From JBAYJT01 sp041664965 (GTDB lineage Bacteria; Pseudomonadota; Gammaproteobacteria; UBA9339): a stretch of DNA of 64,000 bases. The stretch covers positions 5,250-69,249 of the forward strand of contig JBAYJT010000002.1 of assembly GCA_041664965.1 (NCBI GenBank), in the 5' to 3' direction. Positions within the stretch are counted from its first letter, which is position 1. The number at the start of each line of letters is the position of its first letter. Under the pieces are notes generated by a model, which was not told where the DNA came from, did not search any database, and saw nothing but the letters and a program-made list of their open reading frames with translations. Below, piece after piece: positions 9,599-20,178 of the stretch. Both the position numbers and the translations under genes were made by a program.

Positions 9599-10183
9599 TT
9601 ATTCCTTTTCTTTTGCCATTGTCAAGTCTGGCCATGCAGTTTTTAAATACATATACATCGACCAAAGTGTCAAAAAAACTGCCGCATAAAGCAAAATAAC
9701 GCCAGCAGCAAACCAATATCTCGATCCCGCCGGCTGGTACATAAGCAGGCACACTAGCGCGAGCATTTGCATAAAAGTTTTGATTTTTGCCACAAATCCC
9801 ACTGCAACACTCGTCCTTTTGCCAATTTCCGCCATCCATTCGCGCAATGCTGAAACCACAATTTCTCTACCAACAATCACTGCTGCTGGTAATGTTATCC
9901 AAACTGAACCAAATTGCCCCACCAAAAGTACTAGTGCCACAGCAACAACCAATTTATCAGCTACCGGATCTAAAAAAGCGCCGAATTTAGTAATTTGTTT
10001 TAGGCTACGAGCCAAATATCCATCAAACCAGTCGGTAATAGCAACAATAAAAAATATAAAAGCGGCCAAAAAATGCGTAAAACGCCATGGCAAATAAAAG
10101 CAAAGCACAAACGCCGGTAGCAAGAAAATGCGGATTAACGTCAGCAAATTCGGTAAATTAATTTTATTTTTTCGATCCTTCAT
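9599..10183 (-). CDS. pgsA: CDP-diacylglycerol-glycerol-3-phosphate 3-phosphatidyltransferase PgsA
   Basis: An inner-membrane enzyme that makes phosphatidylglycerophosphate for phosphatidylglycerol and cardiolipin. The CDP-alcohol phosphotransferase motif D-x2-DG-x2-AR-x8-G-x3-D-x3-D is complete around residues 52-75 (DWFDGYLAR ... GAFLDPVAD). Several hydrophobic helices follow. I chose ATG 10183 (MKDRKNK); a GTG at 10201 lies inside a hairpin and is less likely. The product is 194 residues, close to E. coli PgsA (182). Gene order pgsA, tRNA-Gly, tRNA-Cys, tRNA-Leu is conserved with E. coli, so they are probably one transcript. Confidence 0.95.
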   Translation of the reverse strand: MKDRKNKINLPNLLTLIRIFLLPAFVLCFYLPWRFTHFLAAFIFFIVAITDWFDGYLARSLKQITKFGAFLDPVADKLVVAVALVLLVGQFGSVWITLPAAVIVGREIVVSALREWMAEIGKRTSVAVGFVAKIKTFMQMLALVCLLMYQPAGSRYWFAAGVILLYAAVFLTLWSMYMYLKTAWPDLTMAKEKE

Positions 10184-10193
10184 AATTTTTATT

Positions 10194-10219
10194 GGGCGCA
10201 CACAAGATGCGCCCCTACT
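10194..10219. repeat. Dispersed hairpin repeat (GGGCGCA type)
   Basis: GGGCGCA pairs with TGCGCCC around a seven-base loop, followed by CCTAC. The same design (GGGC, purine-rich loop with ACA, GCCC, CTAC) recurs at 48779. It sits between nusB and pgsA. Confidence 0.55.
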
Positions 10220-10634
10220 CGTTTGTTCTGATTTCTTTGGCGGCTTTATCTAACACGCCATTCACATATTTAAAGCCGTCTTGCGAACCAAAAGTTTTGG
10301 CTAATTCCAAAGCCTCGTTTATTACAACTTTGTAAGGCGTTTCTAGATTATACATCAATTCGTAAAGAGCTAAACGTAAAACCGCTAATTCGATTGGATT
10401 TAGATCGGCAAGTGGTCGATCTAGAAATGGCGTCATTTTAGCGTCTAATTCCTTACAATTCTTCAGGATTCCTTGCAAAAGCTCCATAAAAAAAGCTTCG
10501 TCGTATTTAGTGCTTTTAGCAAAATCTGAAAACTGTGCGATTAAGCCACTTTCTGTATCTGCATTAAATTGCCACTGATAAACAGCTTGTAGTGCTAATT
10601 CTCGCGCTTTATGTCGTAACTTTGGATTCATCAT
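10215..10634 (-). CDS. nusB: Transcription antitermination factor NusB
   Basis: A 139-residue all-helical RNA-binding protein of rRNA antitermination complexes (with NusE/S10). Recognisable parts are RHKARELALQAVYQW at the N-terminus, LNPIELAVLRLALYEL near residue 95 and VVINEALELAKTFG in the C-terminal half. I prefer ATG 10634, five bases after the glyA stop, to the ATG at 10667 inside glyA. The gene follows glyA and precedes pgsA on the same strand. E. coli NusB is also 139 residues. Confidence 0.94.
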   Translation of the reverse strand: MMNPKLRHKARELALQAVYQWQFNADTESGLIAQFSDFAKSTKYDEAFFMELLQGILKNCKELDAKMTPFLDRPLADLNPIELAVLRLALYELMYNLETPYKVVINEALELAKTFGSQDGFKYVNGVLDKAAKEIRTNE

Positions 10635-10639
10635 TTTAT

Positions 10640-11893
10640 TTATCCATACACTGGGAATTTTTTGCATAAATCCAAAACTTGCTTACGAACACGCTCTTGC
10701 ACACTCACATTTTTTACATCATCCAAAATATCGCAAATCCAATTAGCCAATAGAACAGATTCGACTTCTTTCATACCACGAGTCGTAATCGCAGGCGTGC
10801 CGAGTCTCATACCACTTGTCACAAAGGGCGATCTTGGATCATTGGGAACAGAATTTTTGTTGACGGTAATGTAGGCGTTGCCCAGCGCATCGGCAGCATC
10901 TTTGCCTGTGATATCTTTTTTCACTAAATTCACGAGAAAAAGATGATTATCCGTGCCTCCTGAAACTAAGTCTATACCGCGCTTTAACAAAACTTCTGCC
11001 ATAGCTTTCGCATTCAATAAAATTTGCTTTTGATAATCTTTAAATTCCGGCTGTAAGGCTTCTTCAAAAGCCACAGCTTTGGCCGCAATAACATGCATTA
11101 ATGGCCCACCCTGCATACCAGGAAAAACGGCAGAATTTAGCTTTTTTTCTATATCGGGATTAGCTTTAGCCAAAATCAAACCACCACGCGGACCACGCAA
11201 AGTTTTGTGCGTTGTCGAGGTAGTAACATCGGCAATTTGCACCGGCGACGGATAAAGTCCAACGGCTACAAGACCTGCCACATGGGCCATATCCGCCACT
11301 AAGTAGGCGCCAACCTCATCAGCAATGGCGCGAAAGCGCTGCCAATCTACTATGCGAGAATAAGCCGAAAAACCCGCTATAATCATTTTGGGCTTATGTT
11401 CGCGAGCTAGCTTTAAAACTTGATCGTAGTCGATCTCACCTGTCTCAAGCTTCAATCCATATAGAACTGAATTATAAATCTTGCCCGAGAAATTAACTTT
11501 GGATCCATGTGTTAAATGACCACCGTCAGCCAAACTCATGCCAAGCACCGTATCACCATGATTAAGAAGCGCCATATACACAGCCGCATTGGCTTGCGAA
11601 CCAGAATGTGGCTGCACGTTAGCATAAGCTGCGCCAAAAAGCTTTTTAACTCGCTCTATGGCTAAGTTTTCCGCTATATCCACATATTCACAGCCACCAT
11701 AGTAACGCTTACCCGGATAGCCTTCGGCATATTTATTGGTTAAAACAGAACCTTGTGCCTCTAAAACTCTGGGACTTACATAGTTTTCCGAAGCTATAAG
11801 CTCAATATGCTCTTCTTGGCGCTTGGCCTCTTGTTGCATTGCCGACCATAAAGCCGCATCGAAATCCGCAATATTCATATTATTTTTGTACAT
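10640..11893 (-). CDS. glyA: Serine hydroxymethyltransferase
   Basis: A 417-residue PLP enzyme interconverting serine and glycine with tetrahydrofolate as one-carbon acceptor. The PLP-lysine segment [15 protein letters not shown] is near residue 228 and [15 protein letters not shown] near 96. Length equals E. coli GlyA (417), and MNIADFD near the start aligns with the usual N-terminus. It heads a glyA-nusB-pgsA-tRNA transcription unit. Confidence 0.97.
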   Translation of the reverse strand: MYKNNMNIADFDAALWSAMQQEAKRQEEHIELIASENYVSPRVLEAQGSVLTNKYAEGYPGKRYYGGCEYVDIAENLAIERVKKLFGAAYANVQPHSGSQANAAVYMALLNHGDTVLGMSLADGGHLTHGSKVNFSGKIYNSVLYGLKLETGEIDYDQVLKLAREHKPKMIIAGFSAYSRIVDWQRFRAIADEVGAYLVADMAHVAGLVAVGLYPSPVQIADVTTSTTHKTLRGPRGGLILAKANPDIEKKLNSAVFPGMQGGPLMHVIAAKAVAFEEALQPEFKDYQKQILLNAKAMAEVLLKRGIDLVSGGTDNHLFLVNLVKKDITGKDAADALGNAYITVNKNSVPNDPRSPFVTSGMRLGTPAITTRGMKEVESVLLANWICDILDDVKNVSVQERVRKQVLDLCKKFPVYG

Positions 11894-11920
11894 ACTTCCC
11901 CCGAAAAACGCACTTCAGAA

Positions 11921-11965
11921 TACAACTTATTGATTTATAAAGAAAACCCATAGACATGTTTTTTT
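11921..11965 (-). repeat. Dispersed ACATGTCTA repeat, copy 1
   Basis: Reads on the minus strand AAAAAACATGTCTATGGG, then TTTCTTTATAAATCAATAAG and TTGTA. One of at least 13 related copies in the window. Confidence 0.85.
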
Positions 11966-12176
11966 ACAAGCGCTAGTTTAATGGAGGTTTGCATAGAGCG
12001 CAATGGGTTAAGTTCTTTTCTCAAGATAGAGTTTGAGCAGTAACTGTTTGCGAGTTTTCTGATGGCGGTTGAAAGGTAAACTTGTCATTCATAAAAAACA
12101 CTGTATTGCCGGGTAAGGTCAGCGGGTTTATAATGAATTAAGGGAGGGGGAAGGGATCCGAACACAAAAATCAGCG

Positions 12177-12240
12177 GACCTTAACTTTAAATTATAACTC
12201 TTTGATTTTTAAGAAATTCTTATAGACATATTTTTGATAA
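12177..12240 (-). repeat. Dispersed ACATGTCTA repeat, copy 2
   Basis: A longer minus-strand copy including the downstream part TAATTTAAAGTTAAGGTC. The first segment is slightly diverged (AAATATGTCTATAAG). Confidence 0.8.
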
Positions 12241-12302
12241 TTATGTACAACACGAACAAAGACAAAAAAATTCCCAAACAATTCATCATTCATAATTCAT
12301 AA

Positions 12303-14348
<2,046 letters not shown>

Positions 14349-14508
14349 CCATCTTGCGTAAGATAATTCCCTAAAGTCTCGCGCAACACAATAATCCAAA
14401 TAAATAATTTAAAAACACGGTATAGACTTTATTTTTAAATCAGCAAAAATATGCCGTATTTTCATAAAACAGTTTTTGTTTTAATTAACCAAATTGAGCA
14501 ATATCCGC

Positions 14509-15525
14509 ATGAAGATTACAAAAGCACAAAACTATACCGAACTTTTGCAAAATATTAAGCAACGAATTCATTCCGCTCAATATGACGCCTTAAAGGTTGT
14601 AAACCAACAACTAATCGAGCTTTATTGGGATATAGGAAAAATGATAGCAGAACGGCAAGAAAAAGATGGCTGGGGCATGTCTATTGTAGAACGTTTATCC
14701 CAAGACTTACAGAAAGAACTTGTTGGGGTAAAAGGATTCTCAGCTCGCAATTTGTGGTACATGCGTAATTTTTTCACGCTTTACAGCAAAAACACAAAAC
14801 TGCAACCGATGGTTGCAGAAATAGGATGGTCACATAACGTAATAATCTTAACACGCTGCAAAGATAACCTAGAACGGGAATTTTATATTCGTATGACACG
14901 TAAATTTGGTTGGTCTAAAAGTGTCTTGATTCATAAAATTGCAAGCAAAAATTATGAAAAAATGCTTACAGGTCAAAATAATTTTGACAAAACTGTTCCA
15001 GAAATAATTCAGAAACAAGCGAAATTGGCAATTAAAGATGAGTATACTTTCGGCTTCTTAGACCTTGACATAGAACATAGTGAAAAAGATCTTGAACAAG
15101 CTATTCTTTCTCGCATGGATAAGTTTCTGCGTGAAATGGGCGGAGCTTTAGCTTTCGTGGGCAGCCAATACAAGCTAGAAGTTAGCAATACAGAATATTT
15201 TATCGATATTCTTCTCTATCACAGGCATCTAAAAGCATTAATAGCATTAGAGCTGAAGGTTGGGGAATTTTTACCAGAATATGTTGGAAAAATGCAGTTC
15301 TATTTAGCCGTGCTTGATGATAAAGTACGGGCTGAAGGAGAAAACCCTTCCATCGGCATAATAATTTGTAAAGAAAAAGATCGAGCAATAGTGGAATATA
15401 CTTTAAAAACGAGTAATAAACCGATAGGGGTAGCTGAATATACTGTCTTGTCTAATGTTCCCCAAAATTTAAAAAAACAACTGCCAACTCCAAAGCAAAT
15501 TGCAATTTTATTACAAGAGGTCTAA
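14509..15525 (+). CDS. DUF1016/YhcG-family PD-(D/E)XK nuclease
   Basis: A 338-residue protein with the DUF1016 N-terminal domain (LIELYWDIGKMIAERQ, FSARNLWYMRNFF) and a C-terminal nuclease domain. FIDILLYHRHLKALIALELKVGEF around residues 230-250 carries the D...E-x-K core. Family members are associated with mobile elements, restriction-like loci and DNA repair, but the function is not settled. I chose ATG 14509; a TTG at 14494 is possible. A BrnA-like antitoxin gene follows after 23 bases, so the two may be cotranscribed. Confidence 0.85.
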   Translation: MKITKAQNYTELLQNIKQRIHSAQYDALKVVNQQLIELYWDIGKMIAERQEKDGWGMSIVERLSQDLQKELVGVKGFSARNLWYMRNFFTLYSKNTKLQPMVAEIGWSHNVIILTRCKDNLEREFYIRMTRKFGWSKSVLIHKIASKNYEKMLTGQNNFDKTVPEIIQKQAKLAIKDEYTFGFLDLDIEHSEKDLEQAILSRMDKFLREMGGALAFVGSQYKLEVSNTEYFIDILLYHRHLKALIALELKVGEFLPEYVGKMQFYLAVLDDKVRAEGENPSIGIIICKEKDRAIVEYTLKTSNKPIGVAEYTVLSNVPQNLKKQLPTPKQIAILLQEV

Positions 15526-15548
15526 AAAATACCCGAAAGTTAAAAGTT

Positions 15549-15848
15549 ATGATTATTCAATTCCCAAAAAAGAAAAAAGACTTTTCTTTATCTACAGAAC
15601 TAGCAAGTGAACTGGATCGACTGGCAACACTTTCAAATAAAGAAATAGATCTTTCTGATATTCCAGAACTGGATTTTGACAAATTGGGTAATCCCGTAAT
15701 TGGAAAATTTTACCGCCCCACAAAAAAATTAATCTCAATTCGCATAGACAGCGATGTTTTACATTGGTTTAAACAGTTCCCGCAATATCAAAAACTAATC
15801 AATCGCGTTTGCAGAATGTATATGGAGAAAGCGCGAGCCGCAAGATAA
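15549..15848 (+). CDS. BrnA-like antitoxin, orphan
   Basis: A 99-residue protein. KEIDLSDIPELDF in the middle and ISIRIDSDVLHWFKQ followed by YQKLINRVCRMYME at the C-terminus are the signature of BrnA/DUF4415 antitoxins, which have a ribbon-helix-helix DNA-binding end. Normally a brnT toxin gene lies directly upstream; here the upstream neighbour is the DUF1016 nuclease and no BrnT-like frame is seen. It may be a solitary antitoxin or regulator, or may have paired with the neighbour. Confidence 0.75.
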   Translation: MIIQFPKKKKDFSLSTELASELDRLATLSNKEIDLSDIPELDFDKLGNPVIGKFYRPTKKLISIRIDSDVLHWFKQFPQYQKLINRVCRMYMEKARAAR

Positions 15849-15854
15849 TGGGCT

Positions 15855-16673
15855 CTAACCAGCTACTGTCTCATCAATAAACCCCAAAATCACTTTACTA
15901 AAAAGCTCTGGCTCTTCAATACAAGGCACGTGCCCTACCCCGCCTTCAAAACAAAAATACTTGGCATTAGGAATGAGCTTACTCAAATTGCGAATAAGGT
16001 TTTCCGGGAATATTTTATCTTCGTCAGAACCAATAACCAGACAAGGTTTATTAATCTTATGCACCCACGAACTTGCATCGAAATTTAAACAAGCATGCAT
16101 TTGATTTTTAAAGCCGATAGCTGTGGCGGGATATTTGTTTTCAAATTCAGATTTAACTATAAACTCTATCAATCCGGGCCTACTTAAAAACTTATCTGAA
16201 AAACACCAACCAAGTCCGGCTTTTACTATAGCGTCCAATGGCGCTCTGGTTTCTATAAGTTTCAATTGAGATTCTAAAAGCAACTTAAACCCAACACCAC
16301 TATACTTTTCTACAGAATTAGAAATTATGGCTGCTTTGGTAAGATCAGGATATTTGTAGGCCAACGTTTGGGTGATAAATCCACCCATAGAATTTCCAAT
16401 AAAAGTGGCTTTATGTACATTTAACTCTTTGCACAACGCAGCTGTATCATCCGCCATCATGTCTACTGTATACGGATAATCAGGTCTGTCAGATTGCCCA
16501 ACACCGCGATTATCAAAAACTATCACCCGATGATTACGTGTACATTCCTTAAGAAGCCCGCTCCACATCAAATGATCCCCACTAAATCCAGAAATAAACA
16601 CTATTGGATCACCCTTCTCTCCGCTATATTCCTCGTAATAAAGACTTATATCTTTCACTTTTATTTTGGGCAT
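15855..16673 (-). CDS. Alpha/beta-fold hydrolase
   Basis: A 272-residue hydrolase with the full catalytic triad: nucleophile elbow GNSMGG near residue 94, acid in GSDEDKIFP near 215 and histidine in GGVGHVPCIEEP near 245. The oxyanion region is FISGFSGDHLMW and DNRGVGQSDRP follows, as in the RsbQ/3-oxoadipate enol-lactonase type subgroup. The substrate is unknown. The start is supported by AGGAGA eight bases upstream. It converges on the antitoxin gene with a six-base gap. Confidence 0.9.
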   Translation of the reverse strand: MPKIKVKDISLYYEEYSGEKGDPIVFISGFSGDHLMWSGLLKECTRNHRVIVFDNRGVGQSDRPDYPYTVDMMADDTAALCKELNVHKATFIGNSMGGFITQTLAYKYPDLTKAAIISNSVEKYSGVGFKLLLESQLKLIETRAPLDAIVKAGLGWCFSDKFLSRPGLIEFIVKSEFENKYPATAIGFKNQMHACLNFDASSWVHKINKPCLVIGSDEDKIFPENLIRNLSKLIPNAKYFCFEGGVGHVPCIEEPELFSKVILGFIDETVAG

Positions 16674-16743
16674 TATGTTCTCTCCTAATTGGTTAGTGGT
16701 TCTTGTGTACCACAGAAATATAGCATGGAAGTAAGAGAAAATC

Positions 16744-16938
16744 TTACTTCGGTTTCACATTCTGTACCATAACAACTTCCTCTACCTGGCTTATTGAGTT
16801 GTCAATGACTCCTGATTCTTGATTCTGGTAGATATTTGAAGATGGCAAACTTAAAATATTCAAGAGCTCCGTTAGTGAATAACATGTAAAAGTCGCGGAC
16901 TCTGGAACTCTAATAACTTTCGGCGATGTTGTGCCCAT
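16744..16938 (-). CDS. Small hypothetical protein (64 aa)
   Basis: ATG 16938 is preceded by TAGGAA at good spacing, giving MGTTSPKVIRVPESA. There is no membrane segment, cysteine pair or recognisable domain. It could be a small host-related or regulatory protein, or a chance frame with a good ribosome binding site. The AT-rich upstream segment would serve as promoter. Confidence 0.45.
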   Translation of the reverse strand: MGTTSPKVIRVPESATFTCYSLTELLNILSLPSSNIYQNQESGVIDNSISQVEEVVMVQNVKPK

Positions 16939-17028
16939 AGTTAATTTCCTAAATAAAAAAACTATCAATATAATTTTAGGCTCTTATAAAATAGCATACG
17001 AAACTTATCTCAGTACACTAAAAATGCA

Positions 17029-17090
17029 AAAAACATGTCTACAACAATTTGTTATAAATCAATAACTTATACTTTAAAGTTATGATCTTT
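17029..17090 (+). repeat. Dispersed ACATGTCTA repeat, copy 3
   Basis: AAAAAACATGTCTACAACA, then TATAAATCAATAACTTATAC and TTTAAAGTTATGATCTT, matching the consensus over about 60 bases. Confidence 0.85.
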
Positions 17091-17212
17091 CAGAAACCTC
17101 AGGCGGAATCTAGAAATATCTAAGTCTAATTTTTGGATTGATTATTTGTTATTTTTTGCAAGCAATTTCCGTCAAAAATGCCGTTTTTTACCACGAAAGA
17201 TCTCTAAGCACC

Positions 17213-17247
17213 CCGTCATCCCGCGACCTGATCGCGGTATCCAGAAA
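17213..17247. repeat. GTCATCCCGCGA-type palindromic repeat, half copy
   Basis: CCGCGA pairs with TCGCGG inside a GTCATCC ... ATCCAG frame. Related to both halves of the large inverted repeat at 22069-22146. Confidence 0.7.
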
Positions 17248-17333
17248 ATTCTAGCAGCCTAAGAAAGCGTTAAGTTTGGTGTGATAGAATGGCGGCAATT
17301 TAGCAACTTAACGAAAAATATGAGAAGAAGTTT

Positions 17334-17558
17334 ATGGCTTGGCAAACCAAAGATCCTGAAATTGTTGATAAGGGCATTTTGCCAACGACTATTGCACCCT
17401 CTACAAAAGCACATACTTCTCCCAATACCAAAGTACAAAAGGTAAACCGAGCAACTTTTAATCTTTTTGGATTTACACCACCCCCTCCTACTTCGCCCCA
17501 AAGTAGCCCTAACACTACTTCGCCTACCAGTACTTCACCCACAGCAGCAAAATCATAA
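17334..17558 (+). CDS. Small Pro/Ser/Thr-rich hypothetical protein (74 aa)
   Basis: The ATG follows GAGAAGAAG, an acceptable ribosome binding site, and the frame ends just before a strong terminator, which supports a real gene. The C-terminal third is rich in Thr, Ser and Pro (FTPPPPTSPQSSPN). No domain is recognised. It is convergent with two low-complexity genes in the same island and could be related to them in role. Confidence 0.5.
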   Translation: MAWQTKDPEIVDKGILPTTIAPSTKAHTSPNTKVQKVNRATFNLFGFTPPPPTSPQSSPNTTSPTSTSPTAAKS

Positions 17559-17565
17559 GTAAAAA

Positions 17566-17600
17566 AAAAGCCAAACCCGAGGTTAGTGGGTTTGGCTTTT
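17566..17600. terminator. Bidirectional Rho-independent terminator
   Basis: AAAAGCCAAACCC pairs perfectly with GGGTTTGGCTTTT around a nine-base loop, with A-run and T-run on either side. It serves the convergent genes at 17334 and 17623. Confidence 0.92.
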
Positions 17601-17622
17601 GAGAAACTAACGTCAGACTAAT

Positions 17623-18564
17623 TTAAATCGCAGAAACTGGAGTAGCAGTTCGATCTATACTTTCTGTCGCATTCTGCTGTGGATTTGGTGTCGCTTTAAT
17701 ACCTTTCTCAAGATTTTGAAACAACGAGTGCATTCCATAAAATGAGGTACCTAAGGGACTTTCATCCATATGCTGCTTAACAACCTTCAACACTTTCTCC
17801 ATCTTAGCCACATCTGGTGGAAAATGCACAGATAGCTTACTCTTAACAATATGCTTTACAGCTGCGTTCAGAAGAGTTGCGTTTGTGTCAGCGTAGGATG
17901 CTAGCCTATCACCGCGGCCTTTCGCATCAAGCTTGTCAAACTCTTTAGGTGAAAACTCTTGCGTAGCATTTTTCTTACCAAAGAATCCAGCAAAAAAGTT
18001 ACCAACAGCTGATTTAATTTGCGACCAAATACTTGGTTTTGCTTGGGAAGCATGCTCTTGTGTGACAACAGGCGCTGCATTTGGAACAGCAGCAGGCACA
18101 GTAGGAGCAACTGCAACTGGTACTGGAGCAGTAGGAGCAGGTGCACTGTCAATGTGTTGGATAGGTGCAACCGGATTTGTTGGCGTTGTTTGAGCAGTCG
18201 ACGCTGCAGGTACACCTAGATCATCATGAAATTTTTTATGAGCATGTTTCGCTTTCGCCACAGCAACTTGTTGCTGAATAGAAGATGTTTGAGTTGCATG
18301 TGGAACGACCATGTTAACTGGTCTGGCAGATTCCGATGACGCCGGCGATTCCTCACTAAATTTCAGATGCCTATACTTCTCTTTCTTTTGATAAACTGTC
18401 TCTGCGAACTGATCAAACTTACCGACACCAGATCTGGGTGGGGTGCTAAGGTGGCCACCCTCTGGACTATTGTCAAGAACAACCCTTCGGTGACGATGCC
18501 GTTCCTTGGCCGCTGCAACACTGGCTTGGAAAGCGCTTGCAGAACGATCGGGTGTATATGGCAT
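17623..18564 (-). CDS. Low-complexity effector-like protein with three internal motif repeats
   Basis: A 313-residue protein with a perfect ribosome binding site (AAAGGAGG). Three related segments occur at residues 12-32, 53-72 and 96-115, each of the form hydrophobic-x3-V-x3-K-x-[RK]-[HY]-x-H with basic residues after. Residues 115-170 are Ala/Pro/Thr-rich, then a helical stretch IWSQIKSAVGNFFAGFFG and a C-terminal helical domain. There is no signal peptide. Such composition is common in secreted effectors of Legionella and Coxiella relatives, but a secretion signal cannot be shown from sequence alone. Function unknown. Confidence 0.65.
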   Translation of the reverse strand: MPYTPDRSASAFQASVAAAKERHRHRRVVLDNSPEGGHLSTPPRSGVGKFDQFAETVYQKKEKYRHLKFSEESPASSESARPVNMVVPHATQTSSIQQQVAVAKAKHAHKKFHDDLGVPAASTAQTTPTNPVAPIQHIDSAPAPTAPVPVAVAPTVPAAVPNAAPVVTQEHASQAKPSIWSQIKSAVGNFFAGFFGKKNATQEFSPKEFDKLDAKGRGDRLASYADTNATLLNAAVKHIVKSKLSVHFPPDVAKMEKVLKVVKQHMDESPLGTSFYGMHSLFQNLEKGIKATPNPQQNATESIDRTATPVSAI

Positions 18565-18654
18565 AAAAACCTCCTTTAAATGGAAATAATATTAAAATAA
18601 TATAACATTCTTATATCGTAAATAAAAATAAAACATAATAAAATCTATAAGTAA

Positions 18655-20178
18655 TTAGCTCTTGGTAGGTCGCAAACTCCTCGCTCTTGCAACCGATTCT
18701 TCATTAAATCTCTGACTAACTTCTTTATATTTTGCAATAAATTCTTCCTCTGGGTTATTACTGCTACTCTGTGCTGAACCTTGAACACCAAGTTCATCTC
18801 TACATGTAGATCTAACAAAAAAGCACAAATAGCGTGTATAGTTAAATGCCTCGGTACTATCAATAGCAGAAAAATCTTTCGCCCGAGCTAAAGTATCCAC
18901 TGTCATAGGAAGATCAAAAGGATCTAACCCCATTCCTTGTTGCGGGTAAGCTTGAAGAATAGCAACTCTCAATCTCTCAGGTATTTTATATGTTTGTATA
19001 GCAGCTTTCACATTTGCTTCAGTAAGTTCGGAAGCTTTACTATTACTAACCCAATTTATCATATCCATCATAGCCTTCCTAGTTCCATATTTTTCCACTG
19101 CGTTTAGATCTTGAAACTGTTTGCTATTTCTTTCTTTAGCTAAAATGATTAGTAAACTAATAAATAAATCAAAATGTTGATCTGACCATATTTGGGTTAT
19201 TTCGACTTCCTCTAAACTTGTGGTGCCTATAGTGCTCTGATGCGGATTTGATTTTCTCTCATCTCGTTCCTCTGATTCATTATCACTGTCCACTGGACCG
19301 TGACTATGAAACATGGAACTAGAACTTGCAGATAAAGGTGCTGGGGCTGCTGTTGAAGGATTTGCTACGGATGTACTACTAGTATTAGCGCCCTTAGAAA
19401 AAATAAATTTAGCTGGCGGAATAGAAGACTGCCGCGAACAAGGACCAGCAGAAGAGCTTGAGCCACCACCAACCATAGCCGTCGTTATCTGCGTAGCAGA
19501 ACCCACTGCCGTCGACGAAGCAGCAGGAGAAGAAGAATGACTAACATCCGGCACTGTATTAGTTACTGAAAATGGATTGACCGCTGTGGAAGTTGGTGGC
19601 ACCGCAGCTGCTTTTTCACCTACATGAGCTTGTGATAGCAAAGAAAACGGTGAAACAATTGCTGTAGTATTAGTTGAAGCTGGCTGCGACGACGAAGAAG
19701 ACGAAGTTGCCGTCGGTGCGGTACTCGGTTTACTTGATGCAGTAGGATCTAAAAATGTAACTGTTGGCATCGGTTGATCTAAAACTGTCTGAACATCCAC
19801 CATTCCAGTAGACGTCGCAAATTGTGTAGTTTTTGGATCTGTCACAACAACTGTTGTTGTACTCGTAGTAGTAGCGGCAATAGAAACAGGCACTGAAGCA
19901 CTTGAAGTGCTCGTTGTAGGCTTAGGAGCACTGCTTTGTCGCCCTTCTGGAGGAGCTTCATGCTGTATAGGTGAAGCAGGACGAGGAACTGACGCAGTCG
20001 AAGAACCAGGCTGTTGCATAGGTTTAACTGGTGCGGATTGTGTCCTAACAACTGAAACAGAACCTTGCTCATGTTCCTGGTGCGCTACTTGTTCGACACT
20101 CCTAACAGGCGTAGCAGGATTACCATCATCTTTCAATAACGCCTGTTTTTCTTCTTTTTCTGTACAACAACAAAACAT
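18655..20178 (-). CDS. Ser/Thr-rich effector-like protein with N-terminal cysteine cluster
   Basis: A 507-residue protein starting MFCCCTEKEEK, with an AGAGGT ribosome binding site. Residues about 20-300 are a low-complexity Ser/Thr/Pro/Ala region. The last 190 residues look folded and helical (FDLFISLLIILAKERNSKQF, TRKAMMDMINWVSNSKASEL). Three consecutive cysteines right after the initiator Met resemble eukaryotic S-acylation sites, so membrane targeting inside a host cell is a reasonable inference. There is no bacterial signal peptide or known domain. It lies 90 bases upstream of, and codirectional with, the other low-complexity gene. Confidence 0.65.
   Translation of the reverse strand: MFCCCTEKEEKQALLKDDGNPATPVRSVEQVAHQEHEQGSVSVVRTQSAPVKPMQQPGSSTASVPRPASPIQHEAPPEGRQSSAPKPTTSTSSASVPVSIAATTTSTTTVVVTDPKTTQFATSTGMVDVQTVLDQPMPTVTFLDPTASSKPSTAPTATSSSSSSQPASTNTTAIVSPFSLLSQAHVGEKAAAVPPTSTAVNPFSVTNTVPDVSHSSSPAASSTAVGSATQITTAMVGGGSSSSAGPCSRQSSIPPAKFIFSKGANTSSTSVANPSTAAPAPLSASSSSMFHSHGPVDSDNESEERDERKSNPHQSTIGTTSLEEVEITQIWSDQHFDLFISLLIILAKERNSKQFQDLNAVEKYGTRKAMMDMINWVSNSKASELTEANVKAAIQTYKIPERLRVAILQAYPQQGMGLDPFDLPMTVDTLARAKDFSAIDSTEAFNYTRYLCFFVRSTCRDELGVQGSAQSSSNNPEEEFIAKYKEVSQRFNEESVARARSLRPTKS

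Larger units (their letters stand above)
16939..17333. other. Intergenic region with repeats
   Basis: 395 bases holding one ACATGTCTA repeat (17029-17090) and a GTCATCCCGCGA hairpin (17213-17247). No convincing ORF is seen; the promoter for the small gene at 17334 should be near its 3' end. Confidence 0.55.

Noticed and set aside
11970..12170. Non-coding RNA in the glyA-ligA spacer
   Set aside because: The stretch is less AT-rich than its surroundings, but no consistent helices or terminator could be drawn.
14400..14470. Another ACATGTCTA repeat copy (AAAAACACGGTATAGACTTT)
   Set aside because: It matches only loosely and is instead part of a local AATACGGCATA/CACGGTAT inverted pair; not counted.
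17259..17542. Minus-strand frames opposite the small Pro-rich gene
   Set aside because: They overlap each other and the supported plus-strand gene, and lack start signals.
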